In this document: positions 22,411 to 36,979 of the stretch, one piece after another
Numbering within the stretch: the first letter of the stretch is position 1
How the letters are laid out: every line of letters starts with the position of its first letter
Assembly (NCBI RefSeq): GCF_023101765.2
Contig: NC_064231.1
Span: forward strand, 4,664,501 to 4,728,500
DNA length: 64,000 nt
Direction: 5' to 3'
DNA from: Spodoptera frugiperda
Taxonomy: Eukaryota; Arthropoda; Insecta; Lepidoptera; Noctuidae
Notes under the pieces: model-generated
The model's database searches: none
What the model was told of the DNA's origin: nothing
Seen by the model: only the letters and a program-made list of their open reading frames with translations
Program-made: the position numbers and the translations under genes

Positions 22411-25400
22411 TTTTCAAATAATACGACAAACTATAAAGTACGCTTTATTTCTATTTTTTATTGTCATTTGCAAATGCATTGTGAATATGAAAAGTTACGT
22501 ATCAAACAAAATGTTTTATTAAAAGTTTCTTTGTTGTCTCGAACATGTTTTGCCATTTTTTCCTTTAGTTATTTCACAAAACTAAATAACAAAGTTTCTT
22601 AATAAATTATGACAATTGAATTAAATATATTCCAATAATTTGCTGAGCATTCCACAATAGACTAACATTGCTTCACCGTCAATATATAGTACAGTGAGCG
22701 GCCAAACACTCACTAATTGGACACCACAAATTGGTTGACAATAATGCAACTAGGGGAAAGTACTAACCAACAAGCATAACAGACAGACCAGCTAATTTAC
22801 TAACATTCAATTGCTTTGTTAAATTAATTGAAAAGTCCAATTCATTTCTATTGTAGTTGAAGTTTGAAAACTTTCTTATTATTATTCATTGGTTTCTTCA
22901 CTGTAAGATCAGAATATTATACAGCTTCAATGAGAAAATAATTGACAATTTTGTCTTGACTTTGAGAATATGCACCATTATACTGGTGTATACTGATTGT
23001 TGAATGTGCAGAAAGATCATACTAAGCGTGAGCATAACATACTGGTTTTGTATAGCTTTATGCGAAGTCGTGTGGACATTTTTATTTGAACTGTGGTCGT
23101 CTAATGGTTATGGCAACTTATGCTATATTGTTTCACTTTTTCCACTCACACAAAACGGATCGAAGAAGGTCAAAACGCCAGTAAAGACTTCTTCAGTGAG
23201 TAACGCCATGCTGATTGCTTGCCATCAGGTAATCAGTCTGCTCACTTGTTTTTATGCCAATAATATCCAAGATAACAGCTGTCCAGCAATTTTTTATTTA
23301 TTTAACGGTTTAATTCAGTCAAAGTAACCTGGTAAACCACCCAGTAATGAGACGCTGTTTGATTCTCTGTTCACGACATACGCTGCCAATTCCTCGCAAA
23401 ACCAAATTGAATTCGACATGACAGAAAGTATAGAATACCCAGCTGTTTTTCTCAGAAACAGTTCAAGTCAGTGTGTAGAAAAAAATAGGCTCTTAAAATA
23501 TAATTGACAGTTATGGATACAGGACACATGGGTGGCGGATGTCCAGTAGTTTATATGACGGTGTAGTTGTCAATAAAGTCTCAATTGTCAGAAACGCTCG
23601 GAATTCAGCCGGCGATTGCTGACTCAATCGATGACCATTTTACATGCGATGCTCGTGCCGGTTTTTTTTCTATGTAGACTAGCGTGTATTTTACTAATTA
23701 ATAAGTAAGTAGATAACTATTACATCTTACTAACATTATAAATGCGAAAGTTTGTGAGTTTATGTGTTGGTGTGTATATTTGTTACTCAATTACGTCGAA
23801 ACGGCTGAAAAGATCGGGATGAAATTTTGATTGTGGTCTAGAATAACGCATAGGAAACTTTTTATCCGTTTAGAAATTATCAGTTCCACTGAGTCTACTA
23901 TTCTTATTGGACTTAAATAAAATCGGTAGTCGTTATTATTTGTACGGCGTTCGAACCGCAGCGTTTCAACCGCTGGTCTGCTCCACAACCCAAAGGCTGT
24001 TTGACACTGGCATTACTTTATCTGATTTACACTACATCTGTGCATTCTTTAGTCTGGCGAATTTCCTATCACTGATATTAACATAAATCGATGTACTTTC
24101 AATTGCAGCACATCCTGTATTTTTTTAATTTGAACACACCTGTAACGCGTGTTCTGTGTACCAATGGTCTTAATATATTTTAATCAAATATATAATGGGC
24201 GATTTCAAAAATTATTTGTAGAAGCGGAATCTTTTTTTTTTTTGTTGACTGGGGAAAGCCTTCTAAAGGGAAAAAACTAGGGAGTGTGGGATTTTTACCT
24301 CACCATGTTATGATTTGTTTCGAATTTGGTCCGAAATTGAGATTAGGTTACACAAATCCACGCCTTCAAAAATATTTTTGTAGTAATAATTTTATAGTTG
24401 TACCTAATTGTAGTATGTAACATCGGTTCTATAAATATTGACATTAGAATTATTGGAAAAAAAAAATGACAAGAGCACTTACCAGGATTCCGTGAAGAAC
24501 TAAAGAAATAGTAGAAAAATAGAATTAAAAAAAACTACATAATAATATGTAGGTATTGTAGGTAATTCCAAAGGCTTCACATCCATTATCCAAGGACCCT
24601 TGGTTCAGTATTTGAGAAAACTAAAGCAAAATACATCAAACAAAATAAAAGTGTCATCACACATTTCCCTTTTGAAATACAAAAAGTATTGCATTACTAA
24701 ATAAGCGAGGGACCAACTGTTTATACGTTTAGTATTAACAAAATACCTGTCCTTAGTTCATCCAAATTTAAACTTTATTTTCATATCGTTAAAGATGAAA
24801 TGGCCAGCATAATGTAAATTTGCAACCCCCTTGTATTTTTATTAGGTTTTCTAGTGTGGGGTAGGTCGGGGGGTGGTTGCTATGGAAACGGCACGGCTGT
24901 TAGCGACACAGTACCGTTCTGTTGTTTTATTGTTGGAAATAAAAATAATGATAGACGCGCATACTGGTCTCAAATTGACAGTTTTTAAATGTCGAACATT
25001 GCTTCTCTGAATTAACGATTGGCAAATCTGCGTAAAAATTGAACAAGTGTTAAGCGGCCTTGTAAAAACTTGCGAACTGACTCTTATAATATTCCATTGA
25101 CAGGACCTACTACAATTCTCCGAAATTAAACTTAATTTCAAATTATAACTAGCATTTTTTCTTGGGATAAGAGGAAAACATTGAGGTCTACATGATGCAT
25201 GATGGTGAGCGATCAGCACCGCACATGGACACTCGCAACGCCAAAGAAGTCACAAGTGCGTTGACGGTTCGGAAATATTGTGAATAATTTAATTTCCTAA
25301 TAAATTTTCATGAATGTAACGAAAAAATTAAGTACCAGGTGAGTTCGGGTTACTATACGTTTTCCCATCGACTATTCGTTTGGTAACGAAATTTCGTTTC

Positions 25401-28400
25401 GGAATAGCAGTAGGGCTTGCTTAATATGTTTATCGGTGATTAAGACCTCGTTGCGGCCGATTCATCCGCAAACTGTTGCAAACTTCACAAATTGTGTGTA
25501 TTCATACGTTGGACCCTCTTGGAATTGTATGGGGACTGTGTGGATTATGAATAGATATAGAACTTAGGAAATTAGGTAGGAAGTATTGGGTAGGAGACAC
25601 AGATACCCATCAAGCTACGCAAACACAGCATAAACTGACCGCTGGATGTGCTGAAACATCTTACAAAGCGAGACCATTGTAAACTGGTTTTTATAGCTCC
25701 ATTTATAGCCTTGTCTGTATGGAAGATAAGTTGTTTACTATAAGCTTATCATTGATGTTTATAACTAATAGATACTTTCCATTACTCCACAATTTTAAAT
25801 CTAATTCTTAATGCAATATGATTTCCAATGCTTTAACTAAAACAACCATGACCAATAAGAATATTTAAGTAAATACATAAAGAAACAGAATGAAATGAAA
25901 ATAAAACTTGCTACTCATACACAAAGTAACCCTTTTCTAAATCCAACAATAACTGTTCACTTAAGACACATCATAAATGCCAAGTCACTGGAGGAACACA
26001 CTAAATAAAACACACGAATTCCCATACAAATCCAACATCTGAAAATAGCTGGAACACACAGCTACACAATTCCAGTTTATCACGGTCTTGCTTTATATTA
26101 TCTGGCCGTACATTCGAAGGTCAGTTTACACTGGTTTTGTATGGCTCGATGTGGAGCCGTTGGCATATAAGTAGATTTGACAATTTATTACATGTCATAA
26201 CAACACAAAGTGCTTCTCAGAAACAGTTATAACTCATTTAAATGGAAGATGGAAATAGTACACGCTTAGAATGATTGTAACTATCTAATTAAAACGTGTG
26301 GTCCATGATCCTAGAAGAATAAGATGTGACTGTCCATGTGTAATTAATATTATTGGTATTAAAAGCAAGATGGTTCTTGAACGTGGTTGATGTTTCATTT
26401 ACACCTTATGAAATAAAGCTTTAAAAATAGGTAAGCGCCTTCAATTTTTTTATAGCCTCCATTTTTTTTATGCAGGAATATTTGTAAAAAATATTATGCT
26501 GAAAACTGCATCAAATCTGTTCAGCCAAACGCAAGATAAACACATACAAGTCAAACTCAGAATTTCCTTTTTTTAAGTCGATTGAATAACCCAAAATTTT
26601 ATAAGGATTGGATTGTTACATCTTTAACTGACTACAGTAATACCTAACATTTGCTTAAATATTTACCTAGGAGAGAGAAGTCCATAATCCGGTAAAAGAC
26701 TGTCGCAGGCCATCGGCACTGCATCGAAGACAATTGTGCAATGTGCATGCCACTCAAATGGTGATGAACGCTTCAGGTGCGAGAGGTTTAAGAAAAATAA
26801 TAAGCATTCCTGCAGGTATCTATTAATCCGCTGATCTAAAACTCGTTGGATGAGGCCTATGTTAAACTGTGGATACACAAGTATGGCTGATAACGATGAA
26901 GGATACTAATTCATTTAGCCTTAAAGGTAGATAAGAGTAGCAACTAACGAGCTAGATGAACTTACCTTAGCAGAAGATGCTGATCAAGTTTTCTATAAGA
27001 TTTTTGTTATCGTAGTATAGTTGTGATCTTGTTCTTAAAATATGATGTCTTCTTTGTAGTGCAACTTCAATACATATGAGACTATTTGCTTACTTCATTA
27101 AGCCATGGTTACGAGATACATAAAAATTGATAGTTGTTTTTATTTGCAATAAAATTTTACTTAATTATTATGAATAACGTTTGCCCTTGTATGGTTACCA
27201 ACAAAATTGTATTTCGGCACCTTGATAAATTTTATTCGCGACAAAGAAATTTTAATCAAATAAATTATGTACAAAAAATTGCAGGAAGCACCGCGGGGCA
27301 TCAGACTACTGCAAAGTGAGATTCCTTTTCAATTACTAGAGGTAGAAAATTAATCGAAACCTTATCACGAAGATTTAAAGTCGAAATTACCTCGTTAACT
27401 AAGACCAATTACCTGACTGGTCATTCGCTCCCTGCTGCCAGTTTTCCAAGTAATATAGCAATCATTCATTCCTTTTGGTGTATGACATTCGCGAGAGATT
27501 AATGTGTTGCAATTCTCATAACAAGTTGAAATATTAATTTTAACATTTGTCTTACATTTTCATGTTGAGCCGGGTACAAAAGGACAATCAGATGTTGAAA
27601 TTACATTGTTGAAATAACTAACACATCCGGGTTGGATTTAGCTGGAAACTATTCAATTAGGTAAAAATAACTAAAACTTGTAACGAAATCCTAATTAAGC
27701 CAACATAAAAATTAGCACCGAATATGGGCACTCACAACACTGCAGCAGTCGCCGCCTTTTATTTATCAAATAGCTATTATGTATCTAAAAAGTGAAGTCT
27801 TGCTTAGATAACTGGCAAAGCTCCAATAACTTGATTATCTTCAATTAATCAGAAATCAAATTACTGAGATTAATTTTCGCTACTTTGTCAAATCATAACT
27901 TCCTTACATTAATTAGGATGTCTCATAATATCAAAGAGATGGGTATTTATTTTCGAATTTTCAACAAGGTCAGTTTTTGTGTATTCATGATAAACGAGTA
28001 CATACAATTTATGCAATCGAGTATTTCAAAAGTACGGAATCAGGGATCAAGTATAATATGTTTAATTAATAGACCAAGATAGAGAAGAGATTAAGTATTT
28101 ATTTATTCTTCATGCAATATAACAAAATATATTATCTTCACTACCATTCAAGAGTATGAGTATGAGTATACTATATCATTGCATTGTTGCTAGGGCATCT
28201 TTTATAACTAGTGCTTCAATATACTAAAGCACTTAGCTTCACTGACAGACAGACTGAGGGACAATTCAATTTGACGTTTCAAAAGTGCCTTAAATGCTTT
28301 GACTTTAATAAGACTTAAGTCATCAGTACTAGTTACGCAATTGAAACAAACAGTAGCTGGTACTGTTGACATAGACGTTTAGCAATCAACTGCCGTGCGG

Positions 28401-29543
28401 CCTGTCGTAGGTTTGTGTCTGAGAACAAATATTTATACGAACTACGCATATGACACTCGCGTTAATAAGCACACCCACGATATGAGGTATCTCATAAAAT
28501 GTAAAATCATGGTGAACCTGGTTGATACTGTCGGATTTTTTTATACTTCAGTTAGATGATTGATTTCCATTCGAAAACGAAAAAAAATATCTTTCTTCTA
28601 TAGAAATATATAAAACTCAAAGGAGTCACCTTTGAAAGACTGACAATGCACAGCCCAAATCACTGGACAGATTAGGCTAAAATTTGGCATGTAGGTAGAT
28701 ATTATGACGTAGGAATAACTATGAATTCCTTATGAAAATATTTTGATTAATTCTACTGTCAAGAGGATAAAATTAATAGAGGATGAAAGTTTGTATCAAA
28801 ATTTGTCAATTTAAATCGTTCGGGCTGAAACTTTGCAAGCATTAAGCAACTCTGACGTCATCTCCTCCATTACTATTAATACTAGCAAACGGCTTAAAGC
28901 TAGTAACAATTAAAAGCAAAAAGCATTCATAATAACCATAAACATAATTTATTTTTTATCACAAAAATATAATTACAACAAAACGCCATGAAGATAATAT
29001 TAATTATTCGTATCGCGTCAGCATTATTAAGATACATGTCCATACATTTATGGATAACAATCTTGATGTTCAGATACAGATCGACGTTGTAAACAGAACA
29101 GTCGTCACCGCCCATCTCATGTTTATGTGACTCATAAAAATATCATATAAAATATCATCTTTGAGTATGATATTCTGAAGTTAAGAGGAGGCCCTTTTTA
29201 CGGAAGTATTTTATGACTTCTCAGCAAAGCTATGTGTGATTTTTAATGTCCATTTAAGTCTTTAGTCAAATATAGCTAGAGTTGATTTCAGCTTGAACGG
29301 TTCATTCATATTGGAATGCCACTAGGGTGTATTTTGGGACCAACTTAATATTTATGAAAACGCTGACAAAAGTAGTCTCTGTATTTATAATGTTTCATCC
29401 GCTTCATGAAGTCTAATGTCTGAATGGACTTCTTCAAATATATTTAGCAGCGTATAAGAGAAAATGTAACAAACTTTTACTCATTGTGGAGATCAATGGA
29501 GATTTCATTGATGATTATTAAAAAATCTTCTTTCACCTTGCCT
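22411..29543. other. Gene-poor intergenic stretch
   Basis: AT-rich with no frame that looks like a protein family. A diverged repeat lies at 23700-23995 (ATAAATGCGAAAGTTTGTGA, then TTACTCAATTACGTCGAAAC), matching 13183-13400. A similar degenerate piece is near 28640-28870. The phrase ACTGGTTTTGTAT recurs around 23040 and 26130. Otherwise nothing recognised. Confidence 0.5.
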
Positions 29544-29554
29544 TTAATTCATTC

Positions 29555-30019
29555 TTCTTCTTCTTCTTCTTTCTACAGCCCATTACATCCACTGCAGGAT
29601 ATAGGCCTCCTCCAATGCACTCCATACACTTCGGTCTTTTGCCTTCCTTCTCCACATCGGACCTGCGGCTTTCGCGATATCATCGCTCCAGCGAGCTAGC
29701 GGTTTCCCTCGGTTCCTGTGTGGTCTCCAGTCAAGCACCTTTTGGCTCCATCTTCCGTCCTCCCTACGGCTTATGTGCCCGGCCCATTTCCACTTAAGCG
29801 AGGCTACTCTTTGAGCTATGTCGGTGAGTTTTGTTCTCCTTCTGATCTCGGTGTTCCTGATCCTGTCTCTCAGTGATACACCTAACATAGCTCGTTCCAT
29901 AGCTCGCTGTGCCACCTTAAGTTTTTCCATGGCTTCCACTGTGAGGGTCCATGTTTCACAACCGTACGTCATCACGGGGAGGACGCATTGGTCGTACACT
30001 CTCCGCTTTAGGCTCATAG
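29555..30019 (-). mobile_element. 5'-truncated RTE-type LINE, 3' end only
   Basis: The minus strand encodes the C-terminal part of a reverse transcriptase (CVLPVMTYGCETW, then LKWKWAGHISRREDGRW). The 3' end is a (GAA)n tail at 29555-29573, as in RTE elements. The 11-bp duplication TTAATTCATTC flanks it at 29544-29554 and 30020-30030. It is a dead fragment. Confidence 0.8.
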
Positions 30020-30449
30020 TTAATTCATTCATACCTGTATTAATGATGTGAACGAATATTTCATATGTACGATCGAGCACTTGTTGATTGTAATAAATTC
30101 CACGGCACCGGAGGGCTACGTCGTAATAATAATTATAAATCTATAATAAATTACTTTTAATTGCTCCCTTGATATTTTAATTTACTCTAAGACTACTTTA
30201 TATATATTGATAGAGTGAGATAAAATCTATTTGAAGCAAGCGATTGGAATTTCTTTACACAATTTCTACTAATAATTTAATATCATGTATAGTGTAAATA
30301 ATTTATAACTGGTAAAAGAAATTTGATAAAACTAATGTTGGCAAGTAAGTAACGCTAATTTTTTTGTTACTTATATTGCTGTATCGTATTGTAAAGAGGT
30401 AGTGATAGCATTTATACATTACAGTATAGGACTAATATAAAAAGAAACT

Positions 30450-30740
30450 TAAGACTACTTCATTGGTCGAGTGATCGCAAGTGCGACTAAGGATAAGGAG
30501 TCTCGGGTTCAATTCCCGAGTCGGGCAAAGTATTTACTGGTCTTTTTTCAAAAATTTCTCAGTAGTAGCACGGAGTCTGGAATTGTGCCCGTTACATAGC
30601 AATGGCTTCTCCCCCTATTATATAGGACTTGTAACAGAAATAGTGATAAAGTGGGTGTACATTGTACAGCGGCATTACGTGCCGAAATGTGCACCTCTGC
30701 CTACCCCATCGGGGATAAAAGGCGTGTTGTTGCAAAAAAA
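30450..30740 (+). repeat. tRNA-derived SINE (family 1)
   Basis: Plus-strand copy starting at the tRNA-like head (CATTGGTCGAGTGATCGCAA), with B box GGTTCAATTCCCGAGTCGG, ending with GGGGATAAAAGGCGTG. Bases 30031-30449 and 30741-31651 hold nothing I can name. Confidence 0.7.
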
Positions 30741-31651
30741 ATTTCAAGATTTTATGATTTTTTTTATATTGATAAGCCACTTCACCTCGTTTCGAGCTTA
30801 CAAACGATGTGGCCACCAAAGTATTACTCTTAATTAGCTCAAGCCTCAATTTGATATTACCTTCGCATATTAAATTACATTTATACGAAAGTGTCATACC
30901 TGTCTAAATTAATTGATGTCATTAGATCAAAATAGAAGCTGTGACAAAAAATCTCAGGTGGACAGTTGGACAGTCTCTAAGAAGTTTGTGTTTGTATACT
31001 ACTAAGTATTTAAAATATCTTTTATTTTTTAATACTTAACATAAAATGCATTAAACATAGGTATGTATATGGCTCTTAATGCCTGTGTAGGTAAACTTCA
31101 TTTCTCTGCACTAACCTATGGTTGATTGTCAGGGAATACCTTAAAGCATTAGTCCACCATTCACTGTCATTTTTGTGTTGAAGATTAAATAAAAAAAATA
31201 AAATACATTCAAAAAATAAAATAAATCACGACAATCCACATACAAAATAAATCAAACTTATTTAGATTAAAAGAACGAACAAAGAGATCTGTACAAATAG
31301 AAGTTACACTAAATTGTTTTAAAACAAATCGAATGTATATAAGGACCATCTTTTGTACCAAATTAAATAAGCCAATGTATACTCCAGTAGGATCATTTTG
31401 TAAATACAAATTAACTATACATAAGTGTACCATGTAAGGCTTGTTAACGCAGAGATATGTAACTGTATGCAAATAGTTTTAACCCCTGAATACATTAGCT
31501 AAAGCCGGAATGATTAATTGTGAATGAGTTACGACTTGCCTACAATTTCATGTCGTGTGCACATGTCATTAGAAACTTCAGTACTGAGTTAGGCTTTTGT
31601 TCAATACTGTTTTGTTTAGGATTTTTGGCTTGATTTATTTGAAACTCTTGT

Positions 31652-32905
31652 AGTCCAGTCAATTTAGGAATTCACCTCGGAATGCGAGATACCCAGCTGT
31701 AATTTTGTATATACTTGTATATTGACCCCCTAAAACTTGTCTCAAAACCTACATATGGTAGGGTGTGCAACCCTAGCAACCCTTAAAATTCAGGGTCAAA
31801 GGGCCCAAAAATCGTTTTTTTGCGGTTTTTTCGAAATATCTCATTTCCTATGTGTTTTTGGTAATTGTATTCAATAGCAATATTGTAGCATACAAAATTC
31901 TCTACAACTTTTGCGTAAACTTTTTTTTATACGATGAACCGTTTTCGAGATAGAGGGCGGAGAGAGCGCGGTCACTGCATCTCTTCAAAAAAATTTTTTT
32001 TCGTCTAACCTATCCGTGATGGTTGTCTATGTATAGGACATAAAAAAATACGTCATGGTTCCTAAAACCATTTTTCGTCAAAATCAATCGTTTGAAAGAT
32101 AGACGCTTCCAAAGTGGAAAAATGAGGTCTATCGAATGTGTCCTGTCCCCTAACTTTTAAAATAAGTTAGTAAGAAAACTAAAAAAAATATATGCTGTAG
32201 ATTTGAATGAAAACTTTCAACGAAAATTGGTTTGAACGTGATATCATAATTAGTTTTTAAGAATTGATACATTTTTAATAAAAACACACTTAATTTTCCA
32301 CTTTCTCAATTCTTTTAATCAATTCTTATAAACTAATTATGATATCTCGTTCAAACCAATTTTCATTGAAAGTTTCCATTAAAATCTACAACATATATTT
32401 TTTTTAGTTTTCTTACTCACTTATTTTAAAAGTTAGAGGGCAGGACACATTCTATATACCTCATTTTTCCACTTTGGAAGCGTCTATCTTTCAAACGATT
32501 GATTTTGACGAAAAATGGTTTTAGGAACCATGACGTATTTTTTAATGTCCTATCCATAGACAACCATCACGGATAGGTGAGACGAAAAAAAATTTTTTGA
32601 AGAGATGCAGTGACCGCGCGCTCTCCGCCCTCTATCTCGAAAACGATTCACCGTATAAAAAAAGAGTTTATACAAAAGTTGTAGAGTATTTTCCCATAGG
32701 AAATGAGATATTTCGAAAAAACCGCAAAAAAACGATTTTTGGGCCCTTTGACCCTGAATTTTAAGGGTTGCTTACACCCTACCATATGTAGGTTTTGAGA
32801 CAAGTTTTAGGGGGTCAATATACAAGTATATACAAAATTACAGCTGGGTATCTCGCATTCCGAGATTCTTACCTAATTTAACCTTATTTGACTGGACTAT
32901 TGTTG
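31652..32905. mobile_element. 1.25-kb foldback element (type X), near-complete hairpin
   Basis: The left half (31652 to about 32290) and right half (about 32290 to 32905) are inverted copies almost end to end. Ends: TAGTCCAGTCAATTTAGG and TTTGACTGGACTA. Internal landmarks occur in both: CCCTAAAACTTGTCTC, CTATCCGTGATGGTTGTCTA, CACTTTGGAAGCGTCTATC. There is no coding sequence. A transcript would fold into a ~600-bp double-stranded stem. Related half copies lie at 9129-9735 and 61495-61790. Confidence 0.8.
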
Positions 32906-32937
32906 TATTCAATGACAGAGATTCAACTGTGTTCCTT

Positions 32938-33090
32938 TTTTAAGGAGGGTAATTCATCAAATGACTTCTCCCGCCTTGGCTGAGGCGAGAGGGAACGTCA
33001 AACTCTTACTGTCTAAAAACTACTCCGTTCCTACTCCTGCGCTTCGAGCCGGAGTTCCGGTAAGCCCGCTAGGTAGTCCGCAGCTCCGGA
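32938..33090 (-). repeat. SINE-like element (family 4)
   Basis: CTTCTCCCGCCTTGGCTGAG, then ACTCTTACTGTCTAAAAAC and GCCGGAGTTCCGGTAA on the plus strand. The element is read from the minus strand. Confidence 0.6.
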
Positions 33091-33259
33091 AACTAAGTGT
33101 CTAGTGTGTATTTTTTACCTGATCAGTTGCACTCACAATTGGATACCAATAGCTGATTGCTGTAATCTCATACGATCAGCCCCCTACTACTTCAGCTAGC
33201 TAATCTGTTGATAACTATCTAAAGTGATTTATTTGTATCTAAGTTATATCCAAAGAGGC

Positions 33260-33677
33260 ACTTTTGTACCTTCCCGCAGCAGGCGTACCGGGCGTCGAAG
33301 GAGAGCAGAAATTGCTCTCTTTCGACCCCCCTAAATGGGTCCGGAGACGGTGGACTTGGGGAAGTCCCCGTCACCCCGTTATAAAGGACCCGAGGTGGTG
33401 GTGCGTGTTGTGTCCACGCGCGCCTTCGAGACGTAGCACGGAGGAGATTAACACCTCACTTCTCTGTGCATTTTGAGGTGGGGCCTGGCAAGGCAGGCCG
33501 CCACGAGTTCGGGGGCTGCGGAAGAATTTCGTTTCTCGCACCCTCGTACCCACGTGTGAGACGGGACAACGGGGTGGGTTTTAGTCAGTAGGAGTCTGAC
33601 AGTCCCTTTCGTCCTCCCCAGTCGACGGGGCTCCATGAGGATCTCCCACCTTGGGGTCAAAAAAAAAATAAAAAAAA
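33260..33677 (+). mobile_element. GC-rich retroposed element with 14-bp target duplication
   Basis: The duplication ATATCCAAAGAGGC lies at 33246-33259 and 33678-33691. The element ends in an A-rich tail (33660-33677), and its 3' half contains TTTTAGTCAGTAGGAGTCTG, shared with family 4. It looks like the truncated 3' end of a non-LTR element that used poly(A) priming. Confidence 0.75.
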
Positions 33678-33691
33678 ATATCCAAAGAGGC

Positions 33692-36552
33692 TTTTAGGTA
33701 TAGACCTGAGTGGAGGAAAGACTCTTTTTTTACTCTTACATACTAAAAGGACTTGCTACTGACTGTACCTTTCTCAATTTGAAAATAACGTGGGACGAGT
33801 GGCTGAATGAAAATAATATTTATTTTGATTTTCTGCAAGTCGTTCCAAATGACCGTAGGCATGTGGGACGAGTTGACGAATCACCCACTAAAGGAGTTTT
33901 TTAATACTCGGTTAGTTATTTCAATGAGGAGAAGTAATTTGTATTTCATTCGAATAGGAAAACAGAAATCAAGGAAACTTTTCGATTTAATTAATTATTA
34001 ACACCATCCAATGCAACCCCTTGTTGTCTTAAGGAAATTGGTGTGTGCCCTCGTAAGGGCATCCAGTACACTTTCTTATACCAACTGCATTATATATGAT
34101 GTTGTTCAATGCAGGGGAAATATTTATTAGGTTGGTAGTCAATTGTATGCGTTTCATTTAATTTTCAGTAGTATGATCTTAGAGCCATAATATTGTTAAT
34201 GGTTTAAAAATGCCATAGGCTAGTATGTGTTATCAAAATTCTGTTTGGGGTTGTTAGGTATGCGGATTTATAGAATGTTCCTTGCGTTAAGTACCTAACA
34301 TTTAATCTAGAGCAATGAATTACTAAACACCAATTTTTCTACTACGTAAAAATTTTGAATCGAGGTCGGTTTAGACGATAATTGATCTGGTTTAGATAAG
34401 ACGACAAATAATAACACTATAGTATTATATTTAAGGGTTCATTTTATTTTATTTTAAATCTTTAAAAAACAGAGTTAACTTAAGAAATTCAAAAATACAA
34501 TTAAAATATTAAAGACAATTTAATTATACCAGTACCTCAATATGATAAACAGAAGTCTGTTTTACCTCGTAGGCGCTTGCACAGAAGTTTCTCGGCACGA
34601 GAAAATATGATGTAAGTAATTACAGACCTTTTTTTAAATAATCTGTGTTGAAAAATCTCGCTAGGTATAATAAATTATAGCAACACGTATTACAATATTT
34701 GTTGTAGATTCTTACAATAGCCAACGGAGTAGCCAACATAATTTTTAAAATAAGTACTTGACTCTCTAAAACGCGACACTAAACATAAACAAAATAAAAA
34801 AAAGAAAATAAACAAAATCGTTCACTTCACACCACTGTCACATCACTTTGCCCATGACAAACTTACGAACGTTTACACAAATATAGCATAGACCTTACGC
34901 TCTTTGAAATAGAGCGCATTTTCCTACAAAGCAGAGGTCATAATCTTGGCGAAATAAACAGACAACTTAATGTCACGCTGTCATTCACGGATTATGCAAA
35001 GTAGCCAAGATATATATTTTTTTTCTATTACCATAATACGCGTGGCAGAATGTTTGATGTAATGAAGCAACGTGGGAAAGGCTAACAGGGGCCTTTGCAG
35101 CTCTATGTCTATAAAAATACAAGCTATGCGGTATTAAACTTTGTGCTAACAGACAGAGAGTTGAAAGTTAAATACAAAGAGTAACATACGGGCGTGTTTG
35201 TTCGTTTGTTCCAAACCAAATTATCAAATTTCAAAGATATCACGTTTCAGCTACCGGCCCCCTTTTGTTCTAATGTGGGTACTAATTGATTTCTAGTTCA
35301 GATCAATTGTTACTGCACTTAGTGAATGAACAAACACGTTGTCGGCTGATGTCGGTACTTGTAGGCGTCTTATCAACTAGAAAGTGTAATTTTCGAATCT
35401 ATTACCGAAATCATAATATTAAGTCTTTGACTGCCAATAGAAAACTGTTGAAGGCAAATCTTTCGCTAACGTCGGTCACCGGTAACCCCCGTGGCGTTTA
35501 AAGTGTTAAGGAATATTGACAACGCACAATAATAAGTGTGGTTTGTTTTTAGTTCAAAAGATACACATTTCTGATTTTCTATAAGGAAACAGAAATAAAA
35601 CATTCAAAACTTGATTATTCTATAACATAAAACGTTTGATAGTCAAGCAAATTGATACAAGTCCAGTGAATCTGCTCCAATTATTTGCGATTCTTCTCAG
35701 GAAGTAAAAAAAATACTGCTCTGTGATATTTTTCTAATTAAGTTCAATTAAAATCGTATTATTCAGTTCGTCGTTGGGGGGAGTTTTGTCCGAAACTTTT
35801 TCCTTCGATTTCTTTTTTACTAATTAAAAGTGAGTTTGGAGATTTCGCATTCTTCTGTTGGCTTGCTGTGGGGTGACCAATGCAGACTTGTTGACTTTTT
35901 GCAAGTTATTGTGACTCTTTGCTATATATTTTTGCATTCGGTGCTATACATTTCATTACAAAACCTGCTATGTTATTAACCGACTTCCCAAAAAGGAGAA
36001 GGTTCTAAATTTGGCCGGCATGATATTTTTTTATTACTTGTGGCCCTGACTTCTAAACTATTTTTGGAGATTACTTTTCTAAGTAAAAATAATTGTCAAG
36101 TAAATACAAATCGCCGTTTTCATAATAAAAAAGCAACTGAAATAACAGATGAGCAGTCGCATACGATTTACATATTCTTCATAGCTATAATATGATCTGT
36201 TAAAAAAGTCAGACATACATATAGCGTATACGAGTATTTCCTTCTGTTCAAAGTTTTCAAGTATTGATTAATTGATTCCCATTTACTTGGAGACATTGGA
36301 GTCAATGAGGGGCTCGGTTGCTATGGAGATGGCAGGCCGGTAAACAATCCACAGCTTATGCTCTAATGCAATCATTGATAGCAACATCTAACAGATTATG
36401 GGGAGAACGCTCATTCATTAAGGTGACTCCAAAACATAAACCAAATAAGATGACTACAAAATCGTTTATAATGAATCCATCACTTTTAGTCGATTGAAAA
36501 AGTAACTTAGTGACAATATAAGAAGACTTAATTATGATGGATTACGGTTTTA
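33692..36552. other. Intergenic stretch with short repeat debris
   Basis: No supported gene. Bases 35420-35505 (CTTTGACTGCCAATAGAAAA) recur inverted at about 50600-50680. A degenerate 'AACCGACTTCCCAAAAAGGA' repeat lies at 35978-36030. The rest is unassigned. Confidence 0.45.
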
Positions 36553-36835
36553 ACGAATGTGGGAGAGCCATGCTTCCGAAATGATATTGCGGCCCCACAA
36601 AAAACCGACGTGAAACAACGCTTGCGTTGTATTTCTTTGTGTCAGTGAGGTTACCGGAGGCCCTGTTACGATCCTTCCCAATCTTCCCAATTCCCGATTC
36701 CCCTACAACCCTAAAATTACAAATCCCTAAAAGGCCGGCAAATCCTCTGGTGTTCTGGGTGTCTATGGTCGGCGGCGATTGCTTACCATCAGGTGATTCG
36801 CCTGTATGTTTACCGGTTTATACCATAAAAAATCT
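36553..36835 (+). repeat. SINE-like element (family 3)
   Basis: Plus-strand copy from GTGGGAGAGCCATGCTTC to the LINE-like tail TTACCATCAGGTGATTCGCC and an A-rich end. Confidence 0.65.
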
Positions 36836-36979
36836 TTTCTCACATTTCTGTAGAAATTATATACGTAAATGCATTGCTTCATGAGAGTGTACTCCACTCC
36901 TTTGAGTCCAGACTAGACTACTTGCAGCAAACACAGTGTAAAACACCATCTGTCTTCGAAACGTCTATTATTTGCTCGG

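Noticed and set aside
23004..23327. 107-codon hydrophobic frame
   Set aside because: AT-rich chance frame; includes dispersed text also seen near 26130; no family resemblance.
29583..30080. Possible reverse transcriptase gene
   Set aside because: 5'-truncated RTE LINE with target duplication; no start and no catalytic core.
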